Assembly: GCA_022376925.1 (NCBI GenBank)
Contig: JAIOJX010000005.1
Coordinates: 159,913,501 to 159,977,500, forward strand
Direction of reading: 5' to 3'
DNA length: 64,000 bases
Source: Tragulus kanchil
Taxonomy: Eukaryota; Chordata; Mammalia; Artiodactyla; Tragulidae
The position numbers were made by a program, and so were the translations under genes. A model generated the notes under the pieces. The model was not told the DNA's origin. It saw only the letters and a list, made by a program, of their open reading frames with translations, and ran no database searches. The stretch's first letter is position 1. Every line of letters begins with the position of its first letter. Shown in pieces: positions 1-10,407 of the stretch.

Positions 1-1180
1 CCAAGAATAGAGCAGATGCACCTCTACTTCACAGAGGCCTGAGAGAGGGTGGGACCCTGCTCCCCCCCATCAGGAGGCAGAGAAACAGACATCAGGAGGG
101 AGTGGGCCAGCCCTAGGCAACCTCGTGGGATGGGGAAAGCGGACCTTGGAGCCCCTCACTTCTTTCCCCGGGTCTCTTAACTCTACTGCTTATCTTCTAT
201 CCCAAGGCCGCCTCTTGGATTGTGGGCCCACAGACATATGACTTTACCAGAGTCCAGGGCCCAGGGATGTGGACCAAGGGTGGAGCAATGAGGCTGTGGA
301 GACAGGCGAGCCTGGGCCAGGGTGGGGAACAGATGCTCTAAGAAATCAGACTCTCAGGATTTTGGCCTATTTGGGCCACTCCCCTTCCCCAAACATCCTC
401 GAGAACCACAACAAGATGACTCTGATAGGCATCTGCGTAACTCTGTATCTCCCTCTTTGGCTTAGCTTGGTGTCCCTGTTTAGCAGACTGGTGAAATTAA
501 GATTCAAGTGGGAAAACCCAAGACAGGCATAAAAGCCCTCACCCAGAATTATATCATAACTATGAAGATGAAATCATACTAGGGCCCCGAGTTCTAGCTG
601 AAGACAGCCAGATAAAATTCTTTACAACCTGAGGCCAGGGCCCAGCACCTCCACCCTACAGCTGGCAGACAGAAGTTCTTACTTCTAGACGAAATGACTG
701 TTTTTTTAAAGGCTTTGAAATTCCCTGAACACGATTCAGCAAGTTTGGACCCAAACAATAGTGTTGGAGGTTAAAGACACAACCCAGGGTTGGTAGGGGT
801 CACAGTTCAGCAAATTTAACTTTTTAATAAAGAAAAATTCATCCTTTTTAATTATTCCAAACCAATCCAGCCTCAAAAAGCTTCCTCCGGGTTGAGACTC
901 AACAAAAGAGCAATTCAGAGAAAAGTAAATAGACACAAACCCAGAGCAGCGTTGCCCAGTTTGCCGGCCCCAGAGAGCGAGCGTGGGCTCTGGGTGCCGG
1001 GCCGCGGAGGCCGCGGGGAGGCAGCGCCGCACGCCCCAGGCTGCCAGCCTCAGGCACGCGCTTCTCGCCCCTCCTGTTCCCAAACCTCCCCGCGATCCCA
1101 AGCTCTTTGCTCTCCTTGTTCCCTAGCTGAAGGTTCTCATTTGTTTATTTCTGGGGAAAGCCAACCCAGGGGTGAAGAAT
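1..1180. other. C6orf89 intron, no exon recognised; small CpG cluster
   Basis: I see no repeat I can name and no remaining C6orf89 exon here. A GC-rich patch at about 955-1085 has a cluster of CpGs (ggccgcggaggccgcgg), unlike the surrounding AT-rich intron. It could be a small intronic CpG island or alternative promoter; no splice-flanked frame supports an exon. Confidence 0.5.
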
Positions 1181-1184
1181 GAGG

Positions 1185-1290
1185 CGAGACCTCTTTATTA
1201 ACTTGCTGTGTTCTTGGGCAAATCATTTCATCTCTCTGGAGCACAGTTTCTTTACCTACAAAGTAAGAAACGCTGGATTGTGCATTTACA
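1185..1290 (+). repeat. MIR
   Basis: gctgtgttcttgggcaaatc, atttcatctctctggagcac, agtttctttacctacaaagt: MIR core and 3' part. The first D1 arm begins inside it. Confidence 0.75.
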
Positions 1291-1655
1291 CACTCTTCAT
1301 TCACAGCCTGCCTGCTTTCTCCTTGGAGGCAGGGAAGCTTGACTGCACATTCAGGACCCTGTCAACCTGAGGATTCTACTTCCTTTCCTGTAGAAAGGTA
1401 GCCTGCCCCCAGGTGTTAAGGGCAGGAAACAGATCTGCCAGGTAACCAGACTTTCTGGAAGCACGCCTTCAGTTAAAATAAGTCAGGCCACAGCAGGTGT
1501 GCAGGGCAGCTGCAGGAGGAGAGAACCTGAGATTCTGTGTGGGATCCCTCTGGTTCTCCTCTTAAACTGACGTGCAGGGAAGGTTTTGATTATGACATTA
1601 ATCCAGATGCCAAATGAGAAAAATTCTAGATCCAAGTCTCCCCAGAATTTCCTAC

Positions 1656-1785
1656 CTTACTCCCCACGATAGGTTCTGGTTGAAGAAGGAAGCACTTTTT
1701 CAAGGAGGCTTCTTTTGGAAACGGCAGGTAGGTGAGAACAGGGAAGAGCTCACGGAACACGTGTGATCTGTTCAGGGGCCGTCTC
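1656..1785 (-). CDS. C6orf89: C6orf89 coding exon 5, downstream copy (probable true one)
   Basis: Same 130-nt exon as at 2762-2891, with the conserved ...PIVGSK ending (GTGGGGAGTAAG then GTAGGA). It begins by completing the Trp codon from exon 4 (tgcag|G AGA CGG). Summed coding length of exons 1-5 is 828 nt, 276 codons, with no stop and exact phase at each junction. The family protein has about 70-75 further residues (a C-terminal region with IGSGEAM and ICDGTAFSEL as I recall them). I find no such exon between 1 and 1655, so the 3' end lies beyond the left edge. Confidence 0.88.
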
Positions 1786-1971
1786 CTGCAGAATGTATAC
1801 AAGAGGGAGAGAGTTGTTAAACCGGGCAAGCCAGCCCGACGCCATGACTACAGAGAGCTCGCCGAGGATGGGAAAACTGTGGGTGGTGGGTGAAGTGGGA
1901 GAGATGTCAGGACAACAACTGAAGTATTAGGCCCATGAAGAACAGTCATGCCGAATCAATTAACTGAAACA

Positions 1972-2006
1972 CACACACACGCACACACACAGACACAGAC
2001 ACAGAG
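1972..2006. repeat. (CA)n microsatellite, interrupted (copy 3078-3112)
   Basis: acacacacacgcacacacac followed by agacacagacacag. Same length in both D1 arms, which argues the arms come from the same allele. Confidence 0.85.
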
Positions 2007-2761
2007 CCACAGGCACGATCTGGCTGTGTGGGTGGGGTGTTTATAAAATCCAGCTAAAACAACACATAGAGGGAGAAAAGAACACTCCATTCATTCTCTC
2101 TTGGCAAAGAGACTGAAGTAACAGCAGGCATGGCAAGAGAGGAGAAGGGAGGAGGGGGGCAACAATCACGAACCTTCTGCGTGGGAAGCTGTATCAGCTC
2201 GTAAACCGTGTCTGATCATGTGAACCAACACCACGTTTAAAGAAAGGCAGAAACAGAGAAATTATCCAACAAAAGGCCTGAACAAGTAATTTTAATTCTC
2301 CTTGGAATGGTTCTAGAAGTAAACTGGCTTTCCTTTTCTTTCTAGAAACAAGCCCCGAAAAGCTAAAAGTAAGAAACGCTGGATTGTGCATTTACACACT
2401 CTTCATTCACAGCCTGCCTGCTTTCTCCTTGGAGGCAGGGAAGCTTGACTGCACATTCAGGACCCTGTCAACCTGAGGATTCTACTTCCTTTCCTGTAGA
2501 AAGGTAGCCTGCCCCCAGGTGTTAAGGGCAGGAAACAGATCTGCCAGGTAACCAGACTTTCTGGAAGCACGCCTTCAGTTAAAATAAGTCAGGCCACAGC
2601 AGGTGTGCAGGGCAGCTGCAGGAGGAGAGAACCTGAGATTCTGTGTGGGATCCCTCTGGTTCTCCTCTTAAACTGACGTGCAGGGAAGGTTTTGATTATG
2701 ACATTAATCCAGATGCCAAATGAGAAAAAATCTAGATCCAAGTCTCACCAGAATTTCCTAC

Positions 2762-2891
2762 CTTACTCACCACGATAGGTTCTGGTTGAAGAAGGAAGCA
2801 CTTTTTCAAGGAGGCTTCTTTTGGAAACGGCAGGTAGGTGAGAACAGGGAAGAGCTCACGGAACACGTGTGATCTGTTCAGGGGCCGTCTC
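2762..2891 (-). CDS. C6orf89: C6orf89 coding exon 5, upstream copy (duplicated)
   Basis: 130-nt exon (acceptor attctgcag, end AGTAAG|GTAGGA) encoding RRPLNRSHVFRELFPVLTYL and then PFPKEASLKKCFLLQPEPIV plus VSK. It is one of two near-identical copies 1106 bp apart. This copy carries a G-to-T change on the coding strand (GTGGTGAGT in place of GTGGGGAGT), making Gly to Val at the third residue from the end and creating an internal GTGAGT. Both copies in one transcript would shift the frame (130 is not a multiple of 3), so at most one can be used. I infer that this one is the assembly duplicate or a lower-quality allele. Confidence 0.7.
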
Positions 2892-3509
2892 CTGCAGAAT
2901 GTATACAAGAGGGAGAGAGTTGTTAAACCGGGCAAGCCAGCCCGACGCCATGACTACAGAGAGCTCGCCGAGGATGGGAAAACTGTGGGTGGTGGGTGAA
3001 GTGGGAGAGATGTCAGGACAACAACTGAAGTATTAGGCCCATGAAGAACAGTCATGCCGAATCAATTAACTGAAACACACACACACGCACACACACAGAC
3101 ACAGACACAGAGCCACAGGCACGATCTGGCTGTGTGGGTGGGGTGTTTATAAAATCCAGCTAAAACAACACATAGAGGGAGAAAAGAACACTCCATTCAT
3201 TCTCTCTTGGCAAAGAGACTGAAGTAACAGCAGGCATGGCAAGAGAGGAGAAGGGAGGAGGGGGGCAACAATCACGAACCTTCTGCGTGGGAAGCTGTAT
3301 CAGCTCGTAAACCGTGTCTGATCATGTGAACCAACACCACGTTTAAAGAAAGGCAGAAACAGAGAAATTATCCAACAAAAGGCCTGAACAAGTAATTTTA
3401 ATTCTCCTTGGAATGGTTCTAGAAGTAAACTGGCTTTCCTTTTCTTTCTAGAAAGCAAGCTTCACCCTTAAGAAATGACCCGTGTCTTCTAAGGACACAG
3501 GCAAGAACA

Positions 3510-3665
3510 AGGAGGTAGACCTGGGTTTCAGTCCTGGCTGGGTGACCTTAAGCAAGGTACTTAACCTCTCTGATCCTCACTTTTCTTGACTGAAAAATGA
3601 CAATGACAGTTCCTGTTTCTCAGAGCTCTTATGAGCATCTCCAATGAGGAACAGACACGGAGTAC
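3510..3665 (+). repeat. MIR
   Basis: cctgggtttcagtcctggct, gggtgaccttaagcaaggta, acctctctgatcctcac: classic MIR core. Between C6orf89 exons 4 and 5. Confidence 0.82.
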
Positions 3666-3789
3666 CACGCCCCTCTGCCTGGCACAAACAAATGCTAAGA
3701 AATACCCCTTTCATTCTTTGTGCTCTCTGCAGTCCTCAGTGCTCAGGACCCACTCAACATGAACGCAAATGCTCACCACCACATGCATG

Positions 3790-4005
3790 CGTGCTCAGTC
3801 ACTTCAGTCATGTCCAACTCTCTGGAGCCCTGTGAACTGTAACCCGCCCGGCTCCCCTGTCCATGGAATGCTCCAGGCAAGCATGATGGAGTGGGTTGCC
3901 ACACCTTCCTCCAGGGGATCTTCCTGACCCAGGGATCGAACTTGTGTCTCTTACGTCTCCTGCCCTGGCAGGCGGGTTCTTTACCACGAGCCCCACCTGG
4001 GAAGC
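3790..4005 (-). mobile_element. Bov-A2/ART2A SINE
   Basis: Minus-strand element: gtgctcagtcacttcagtca at the left, ccaggcaagcatgatggagt and ccaggggatcttcctgaccc in the middle, ccacctgggaagc at the right. Moderately diverged. 278 bp 3' of C6orf89 exon 4 in transcript direction. Confidence 0.88.
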
Positions 4006-4282
4006 TGGCTAACACTACACTTGGAAATGACGATTCTCCTAGGCCATCTCGGTGTCCATCCACTGTGGTGACCCTTGTGACACACCGCTTGGACTCACCC
4101 CCTTTCCCTGCCATCGGTTTGGTGACTGTGTGCTCCGAAGTAGCACCTGACCCGCGGGGCGTCCTGGACAGTGCTCACACAGCGCCAGGCACAGCAGGGT
4201 CTCCGTGGTAACTGGCACCGTTCTCACATTGGGTCGGCCCCCTTTCTGTACACACTCGCTGGGTGCCCCTTTCCGCACTCAC

Positions 4283-4422
4283 CATGGGTAAGGAAACGGG
4301 AACCACCGTTCAGGAAAGCAGCGCCACCACTTGCTGAAAACCCCTTCAGTGAAGCCTTCTGTCACCTCGGGATACTGGCACAAAAAGTCCTGAAGGCCCT
4401 CAGTCGACAGGGACTGTCCCGT
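4283..4422 (-). CDS. C6orf89: C6orf89 coding exon 4
   Basis: 140-nt exon. The acceptor is AAG (tccccaag|ACGGGACAG), a less common but accepted form. The donor is CCATG|GTGAGT, which leaves TG of a Trp codon to be completed by the next exon. It encodes 46 residues starting TGQSLSTEGLQDFLCQYPEV, then an aromatic-rich run with KWWRCFPERWFPFPYP. This Trp/Phe/Pro-rich block is characteristic of the protein. Frame is open throughout and joins exon 5 as W|RRPLNRS. Confidence 0.9.
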
Positions 4423-4549
4423 CTTGGGGAGGCAGAAAACAAAAGCGCAAGACAACACGGAGTTACCTCCGAGGTGTGCCCCAGGGCTGGACGCTTTCTT
4501 GCCGTTCGACGGGCTACCCAGGCAGAGGGAGCGCCAGCCTTTTGCTCAC

Positions 4550-4704
4550 CTTGATCACCAGAGGATGGAGTCTCTCAAAGTTCTTCGGGGTGTCTTCCAG
4601 GAGCATCACCTGGAGGGGCAGCTTCTGGGCGCAGCCCGTGCAGTTGGCAGGGATGGGCTCCGACTCATTCTGCTCACAGTCATTTGTCCACCAGGGGTCA
4701 AGGT
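4550..4704 (-). CDS. C6orf89: C6orf89 coding exon 3
   Basis: 155-nt exon, acceptor ctctctctcag, donor ATCAAG|GTGAGC, finishing the split Asp codon and ending in phase 0. It encodes (D)LDPWWTNDCEQNESEPIPAN, then CTGCAQK and a tail ending FERLHPLVIK. It is cysteine-containing lumenal sequence with potential N-glycosylation sites NES and NCT. Residues after CAQK (LPLQVMLLEDTPKNF) differ modestly from the human protein as I recall it, which is normal divergence. It lies only 127 nt upstream (in transcript order) of exon 4. Confidence 0.92.
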
Positions 4705-4853
4705 CTGAGAGAGAGGGGAAGGGACGGGGAGAAAGCAGACACCGCGGGTGAACCCGGGAGGCCCGGCAACGGAAACAGAAAGGCATTAAGAATAGTTTTA
4801 AAAGCTCAGTGACCTCTGAAAAGGTACATATCAAATAAGTTAACCCCAGAGAA

Positions 4854-7004
4854 GGAAACAGAGGGCCAAGGGAACAGAGGCACTTCTCTTCTGTACACGC
4901 TTCTAGACTTTGTGGAAAATATTTTTTAACACGTCCGAGAATCTCCTAAGTCAAATCAACAACTGAAGTCAAGCGGTTTGAGGAGCTGTATTTGCGACAT
5001 GGGGTGGAGATGTAGTTCTTCCCTGGTTTTTTAACCTGTGACCCATAGGTCTCAACCAGTTTCAGCAGTGGCGTGGGGCAGGCAGGAAGGGTGGTCCCCC
5101 ACAGTGATGAGCCCCCTCCACGCGTGTCTTCTCTGATAGCCTAGATCCTGGGCTCACAGGTACCAGTGGGGGGCCAGGGTGGCTCTGGGAAGGAAGAGTG
5201 AGACGGCACAGACAGGAGGGATGGAGAGGAGAGGCAGGGCTTTTCAGGGTCCCTCTGTGGAGCAGAGTGAACTTCTTCAGTTCATCAGTGCTCTGTCCCA
5301 CTTGGGGAAGAAGACGGGGCTGACTATGGTTTCCAGCCCCAAGGCCTGCAGGGTGGTCAGAACTAGAAGAACGTCCCAGCCAGACCCTGATGTGAGAGCT
5401 CACTGGCTCCCCCACACCTTCTCTTGTGGGTCCCTCTGTGGAGGGGCTGGCTCTGTTTCTACGCAGCCCTTCTTGGTTTCTCTGCGTTCCTTCCCTCTGA
5501 GACTATTCAGTTCATAATATTATTGCATTATTTCTTGTTTGCTTTCTGTTCCAGTCTGGGTTTCATCTGTGTTCTCTGAGATATGTGTTTGTGATAGACT
5601 TCTAATTTGAATCCAAAATGTTTCGCCAGATGGTTTCTGGTTAAAACCCAATGAAAATCCAATCAGGAGAAAGCCTAGAACAAAAGACAACAGACAATCG
5701 AATGTGGCTGAAATGAAGTGAGTTCTTTAAGTCAATAAACAGACGTGGAGATTGACCCTTCACACAAAACATGCTCGTCCGTGAGCTCAAGGCCGCAGTC
5801 GTGCACGCAGGATAAGGAACGCTCACGGGGAGGGCGGTGTGTGGGCTCAGCACATCTCCTGAGCCCCCTCCGCCCCCGCAGGAGACCCTGTGCTTCCCTG
5901 AGGCAGCGCCCGCCTCCTCATCCCCAAAGGAAACAGAGGGCCAAGGGAACAGAGGCACTTCTCTTCTGTACACGCTTCTAGACTTTGTGGAAAATATTTT
6001 TTAACACGTCCGAGAATCTCCTAAGTCAAATCAACAACTGAAGTCAAGCGGTTTGAGGAGCTGTATTTGCGACATGGGGTGGAGATGTAGTTCTTCCCTG
6101 GTTTTTTAACCTGTGACCCATAGGTCTCAACCAGTTTCAGCAGTGGCGTGGGGCAGGCAGGAAGGGTGGTCCCCCACAGTGATGAGCCCCCTCCACGCGT
6201 GTCTTCTCTGATAGCCTAGATCCTGGGCTCACAGGTACCAGTGGGGGGCCAGGGTGGCTCTGGGAAGGAAGAGTGAGACGGGCACAGACAGGAGGGATGG
6301 AGAGGAGAGGCAGGGCTTTTCAGGGTCCCTCTGTGGAGCAGAGTGAACTTCTTCAGTTCATCAGTGCTCTGTCCCACTTGGGGAAGAAGACGGGGCTGAC
6401 TATGGTTTCCAGCCCCAAGGCCTGCAGGGTGGTCAGAACTAGAAGAACGTCCCAGCCAGACCCTGATGTGAGAGCTCACTGGCTCCCCCACACCTTCTCT
6501 TGTGGGTCCCTCTGTGGAGGGGCTGGCTCTGTTTCTACGCAGCCCTTCTTGGTTTCTCTGCGTTCCTTCCCTCTGAGACTATTCAGTTCATAATATTATT
6601 GCATTATTTCTTGTTTGCTTTCTGTTCCAGTCTGGGTTTCATCTGTGTTCTCTGAGATATGTGTTTGTGATAGACTTCTAATTTGAATCCAAAATGTTTC
6701 GCCAGATGGTTTCTGGTTAAAACCCAATGAAAATCCAATCAGGAGAAAGCCTAGAACAAAAGACAACAGACAATCGAATGTGGCTGAAATGAAGTGAGTT
6801 CTTTAAGTCAATAAACAGACGTGGAGATTGACCCTTCACACAAAACATGCTCGTCCGTGAGCTCAAGGCCGCAGTCGTGCACGCAGGATAAGGAACGCTC
6901 ACGGGGAGGGCGGTGTGTGGGCTCAGCACATCTCCTGAGCCCCCTCCGCCCCCGCAGGAGACCCTGTGCTTCCCTGAGGCAGCGCCCCGCTCTCCTCATC
7001 CCCA
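4854..7004. repeat. Tandem duplication D2 (arms 4854-5926 and 5929-7004)
   Basis: Direct repeat, offset 1075-1076 bp, in the C6orf89 intron. Differences are a one-base G deletion (gacggcac against gacgggcac) and small indels in the last 25 bp of the first arm (gcgcccgcctcc against gcgccccgctctcc). No gene content recognised. Confidence 0.95.
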
Positions 7005-7218
7005 GGACCACACACGGCAGGCAGTGCACACAGTGTGAGCCTCCGGGGGCAGCAGGAAACGTCAGTGGCACCTGTCTCTGTGGCACACCGAGGCTGCCGT
7101 TACGCTTTGACTTTCTCTTCTGGAGTATTTTCAAATGTTCCTTACTAGAGGGCAAACATGATGAACACTTGCCAAAATACAAGAACTCTGGGTAATGGAC
7201 TTTACCCAGAAACAAGCC

Positions 7219-7437
7219 GGTGCTCAGTCGTTCAGTCGAGTCTGACCCTTTGCGACCCCATGGGCGGCAGCCGCCAGGCTCCTCTGCCCACGGGGTTCTC
7301 CAGGCAAGAATACTGGAGAGGGTTGCTATTTTCCTCCTCCCAATCCAGATCTTCCCAATCCAGGGATCAAACCCTCACCTCCTCTGTCTCCTGCACTGGT
7401 AGGCAGATTCTTTACCACTGGGCCACCTGGGAAGCCC
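7219..7437 (-). mobile_element. Bov-A2/ART2A SINE (copy 8351-8569)
   Basis: Minus-strand Bov-A2 with ggtgctcagtcgttcagtcg, aggcaagaatactggagagg and gggccacctgggaagcccc. CpG-rich for the family. The second copy is from D3. Confidence 0.88.
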
Positions 7438-7665
7438 CAAATGCAACCTACATTGAGTCAAATTCAATTTAAAAGTCCTAATTCTCACAGAAGATAAGCA
7501 GCCAAAGACAGAGCCCTGAAACAACATAACAGGTTAAGTTTATACAGCATTTCAGTTTCCAAAGTACTTACAAATAAGACGGAAGGGGGAAAAAAACCTA
7601 AAATGCTCAGCACAAGCCCAATATGAGTTATTTTGGCAGATAATTTCACCATGTCATAATTTTTT

Positions 7666-7928
7666 TTGGGAGAGGCCACTTCTATTGGTCTTCCATTTAT
7701 CTGTTTTCATCCATCCTTGTTCTCTGGCCAGTGTGAACCTCCTATCGCAGAGGCCTCGGTCACTGCAGAGCACCGGCTCTGGGCGCATGCACTCCACAGC
7801 GCCGGCTTGATAGTTGGACACATCAGTCCAGCTGCTCCGTGGCACATGGGATCCTTCCAGGCTAGGGATCGAACCGGCGCCCTTTGCAGTGCAAGGTGAT
7901 GTCCTTACCCACTGGACCACCAGGGAAG
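7666..7928 (-). mobile_element. Long tRNA-Glu SINE, older subfamily (copy at 8802-9064)
   Basis: Minus-strand SINE ending in the head cactggaccaccagggaagc, with no C-rich block between the T-run and aggccacttc. The second copy belongs to D3 and is not an independent insertion. Confidence 0.85.
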
Positions 7929-9878
7929 CATCACTATTCTCGTTTTATGGATGAGCAAACTTGAGAGTGAGAGGCAGGAGGAATTACCACCCAAAGGTGC
8001 AGGGGGAGAAGCATCGAGGCGAGGCCGGGGCAGCGGCGGCAGGAGCACGGAGACTGCTGGGAGGACCATGCAGAGGGCTCCCGGGCTTCTGGAAGAGGGA
8101 GTCTGGGAAGAGCAAGTCCCAGGTATGGCTGGGCTTTTTTCTTTTACTGGGGAGGAAGGAGCTGTAGGGTGATGAGAGGTGCAATGTAAAGAGGGTCTTC
8201 ACTGAGGCGGTGGGCTCGGGAAGAAAGGGGCGATTCCAGAGGCAGGGAGGACAAGCAGCATGGCTCTCAGCGGCACTTTGACCCAAAGGGCGATGAACAC
8301 TTGCCAAAATACAAGAACTCTGGGTAATGGACTTTACCCAGAAACAAGCCGGTGCTCAGTCGTTCAGTCGAGTCTGACCCTTTGCGACCCCATGGGCGGC
8401 AGCCGCCAGGCTCCTCTGCCCACGGGGTTCTCCAGGCAAGAATACTGGAGAGGGTTGCTATTTTCCTCCTCCCAATCCAGATCTTCCCAATCCAGGGATC
8501 AAACCCTCACCTCCTCTGTCTCCTGCACTGGTAGGCAGATTCTTTACCACTGGGCCACCTGGGAAGCCCCAAATGCAACCTACATTGAGTCAAATTCAAT
8601 TTAAAAGTCCTAATTCTCACAGAAGATAAGCAGCCAAAGACAGAGCCCTGAAACAACATAACAGGTTAAGTTTATACAGCATTTCAGTTTCCAAAGTACT
8701 TACAAATAAGACGGAAGGGGGAAAAAAACCTAAAATGCTCAGCACAAGCCCAATATGAGTTATTTTGGCAGATAATTTCACCATGTCATAATTTTTTTTT
8801 GCGGGGAGAGGCCACTTCTATTGGTCTTCCATTTATCTGTTTTCATCCATCCTTGTTCTCTGGCCAGTGTGAACCTCCTATCGCAGAGGCCTCGGTCGCT
8901 GCAGAGCACCGGCTCTGGGCGCATGCACTCCACAGCGCCGGCTTGATAGTTGGACACATCAGTCCAGCTGCTCCGTGGCACATGGGATCCTTCCAGGCTA
9001 GGGATCGAACCGGCGCCCTTTGCAGTGCAAGGTGATGTCCTTACCCACTGGACCACCAGGGAAGCATCACTATTCTCGTTTTATGGATGAGCAAACTTGA
9101 GAGTGAGAGGCAGGAGGAATTACCACCCAAAGGTGCAGGGGGAGAAGCATCGAGGCGAGGCCGGGGCAGCGGCGGCAGGAGCACGGAGACTGCTGGGAGG
9201 ACCATGCAGAGGGCTCCCGGGCTTCTGGAAGAGGGAGTCTGGGAAGAGCAAGTCCCAGGTATGGCTGGGCTTTTTTCTTTTACTGGGGAGGAAGGAGCTG
9301 TAGGGTGATGAGAGGTGCAATGTAAAGAGGGTCTTCACTGAGGCGGTGGGCTCGGGAAGAAAGGGGCGATTCCAGAGGCAGGGAGGACAAGCAGCATGGC
9401 TCTCAGCGGCACTGCGGACACCGGCTGTGCAGGGTGAGGCGGCCCACGTGGTCCTCGTCTAAGGGAAACACTGGAGGGCGGCGGATGTTTATAATCACAA
9501 TTCTCTGCAGTAACATGTCGCATCCTAAATGAGTCAATTAATTATGACGGTTGTCCCAGGAGACGAGAGTCAAGTGTCGGAAGAAATTCCTCGTATTTAT
9601 ACAGAGGAGCTTCACTGGCCAGTAGCAGGCAGTTCTGAACCTAATAGCATCAAGAAATTATTTTACCTGTTACTTATTTTAGTTTTATTTTGAGGTTGAG
9701 GTATTCTTGGGATTTCCAGATAGTGATGCTTGAAAAACAGGCAGAGGAAGAAAACCCAGAGATGAAAAGAAAACAAGAACAGAGTACGAAAAAGAGAATT
9801 TAAGAAGGTGGTGGAATATAAGACAGAGATCTGTAGACATGTAAACATCAACAGTGTTCTTATACTCTGTGTGCGTGT

Positions 9879-9935
9879 GCGTGCGTGCTCAGTCGTGTCT
9901 GACTCTTTTCAACTCTTTGGGCTGTAGCAGGCCAC
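9879..9935 (-). mobile_element. Bov-A/BovB 3'-end fragment
   Basis: Short minus-strand piece, gcgtgctcagtcgtgtctga and ctttgggctgtagcaggcc, preceded by a (GT/GC)n tract that fits its microsatellite tail. Confidence 0.65.
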
Positions 9936-10022
9936 CCTCCAAAACTGTGAGAAGATTAAATTTCTGTTGTTTTAATCTCCCTGGCCTTTGGTACTTTGTA
10001 TAGCAACCTTGGAAACTAATAC
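9936..10022 (+). mobile_element. MaLR (MLT1-type) LTR 3'-end fragment
   Basis: aaaactgtgagaagattaaa, tttctgttgttttaatc, tactttgtatagcaacc and aaactaatac follow the end of MLT1-type LTRs. An old endogenous-retrovirus-like remnant without coding content. Confidence 0.5.
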
Positions 10023-10091
10023 AATATGTCTATCCAAAAATATGTACAGAAGCCCTTCCTTGTGTGTGCGTGAATCAAAAAGTATTTTATA

Positions 10092-10407
10092 GGGCTTCCC
10101 AGGTGGTCCAGTGGGTAAGGACACCGCCTTGCAGTGCAAGGGGCGCCGGTTGGATCCCTGGCCTGAGAAGAGCCCACGTGCCGCGGAGCGGCTGGACCGA
10201 TGTGTCCAATTACCGAGCCGGAGCTCTGGCGCGCTTGAGCCCAGAGCCAGCGCTCTGCAACGACAGACGCCCCCGCGATGGGAGGCCCACAAGAGCCAAA
10301 GAACAAAGACGGATGAACATAGAGAAATGAAAGACCAATAGAAGTGGCCCGCCTGCTCCCCTCCCTCCCCACCCCACCCACCTCAAATAAAAAAAAAAAA
10401 AGAAAAA
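10092..10407 (+). mobile_element. Long tRNA-Glu SINE, young subfamily
   Basis: Complete element with B box ggttggatccc, CpG-rich body, C-rich block and A-tail. Perfect 15-bp target-site duplication AAAAAGTATTTTATA at 10077-10091 and 10408-10422. A partial copy at 11321-11567 is the second arm of D4. Confidence 0.9.

Larger units (their letters stand above)
1261..3453. repeat. Tandem duplication D1 (arms 1261-2346 and 2367-3453)
   Basis: Direct repeat, offset 1106 bp, starting inside a MIR and ending at a tttctttctagaaa sequence. It contains C6orf89 exon 5 and a (CA)n tract. Arms are nearly identical. Three substitutions cluster within ~45 bp around the exon donor. The ~20 bp between the arms does not match either flank cleanly. 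Confidence 0.95.
7160..9413. repeat. Tandem duplication D3 (arms 7160-8277 and 8292-9413)
   Basis: Direct repeat, offset 1132 then 1136 bp. It carries a Bov-A2 and a long tRNA-Glu SINE in each arm. The 4-bp change of offset comes from the T-run/gcgg at the 3' tail of the SINE. The 14 bp between the arms (ttgacccaaagggc) is not explained by either flank. Confidence 0.95.

Noticed and set aside
1261..3453. Genuine evolutionary exon duplication in C6orf89
   Set aside because: The arm length, near-identity and scrambled junction match about 19 other unrelated duplications in the window; using both exon copies would shift the frame.
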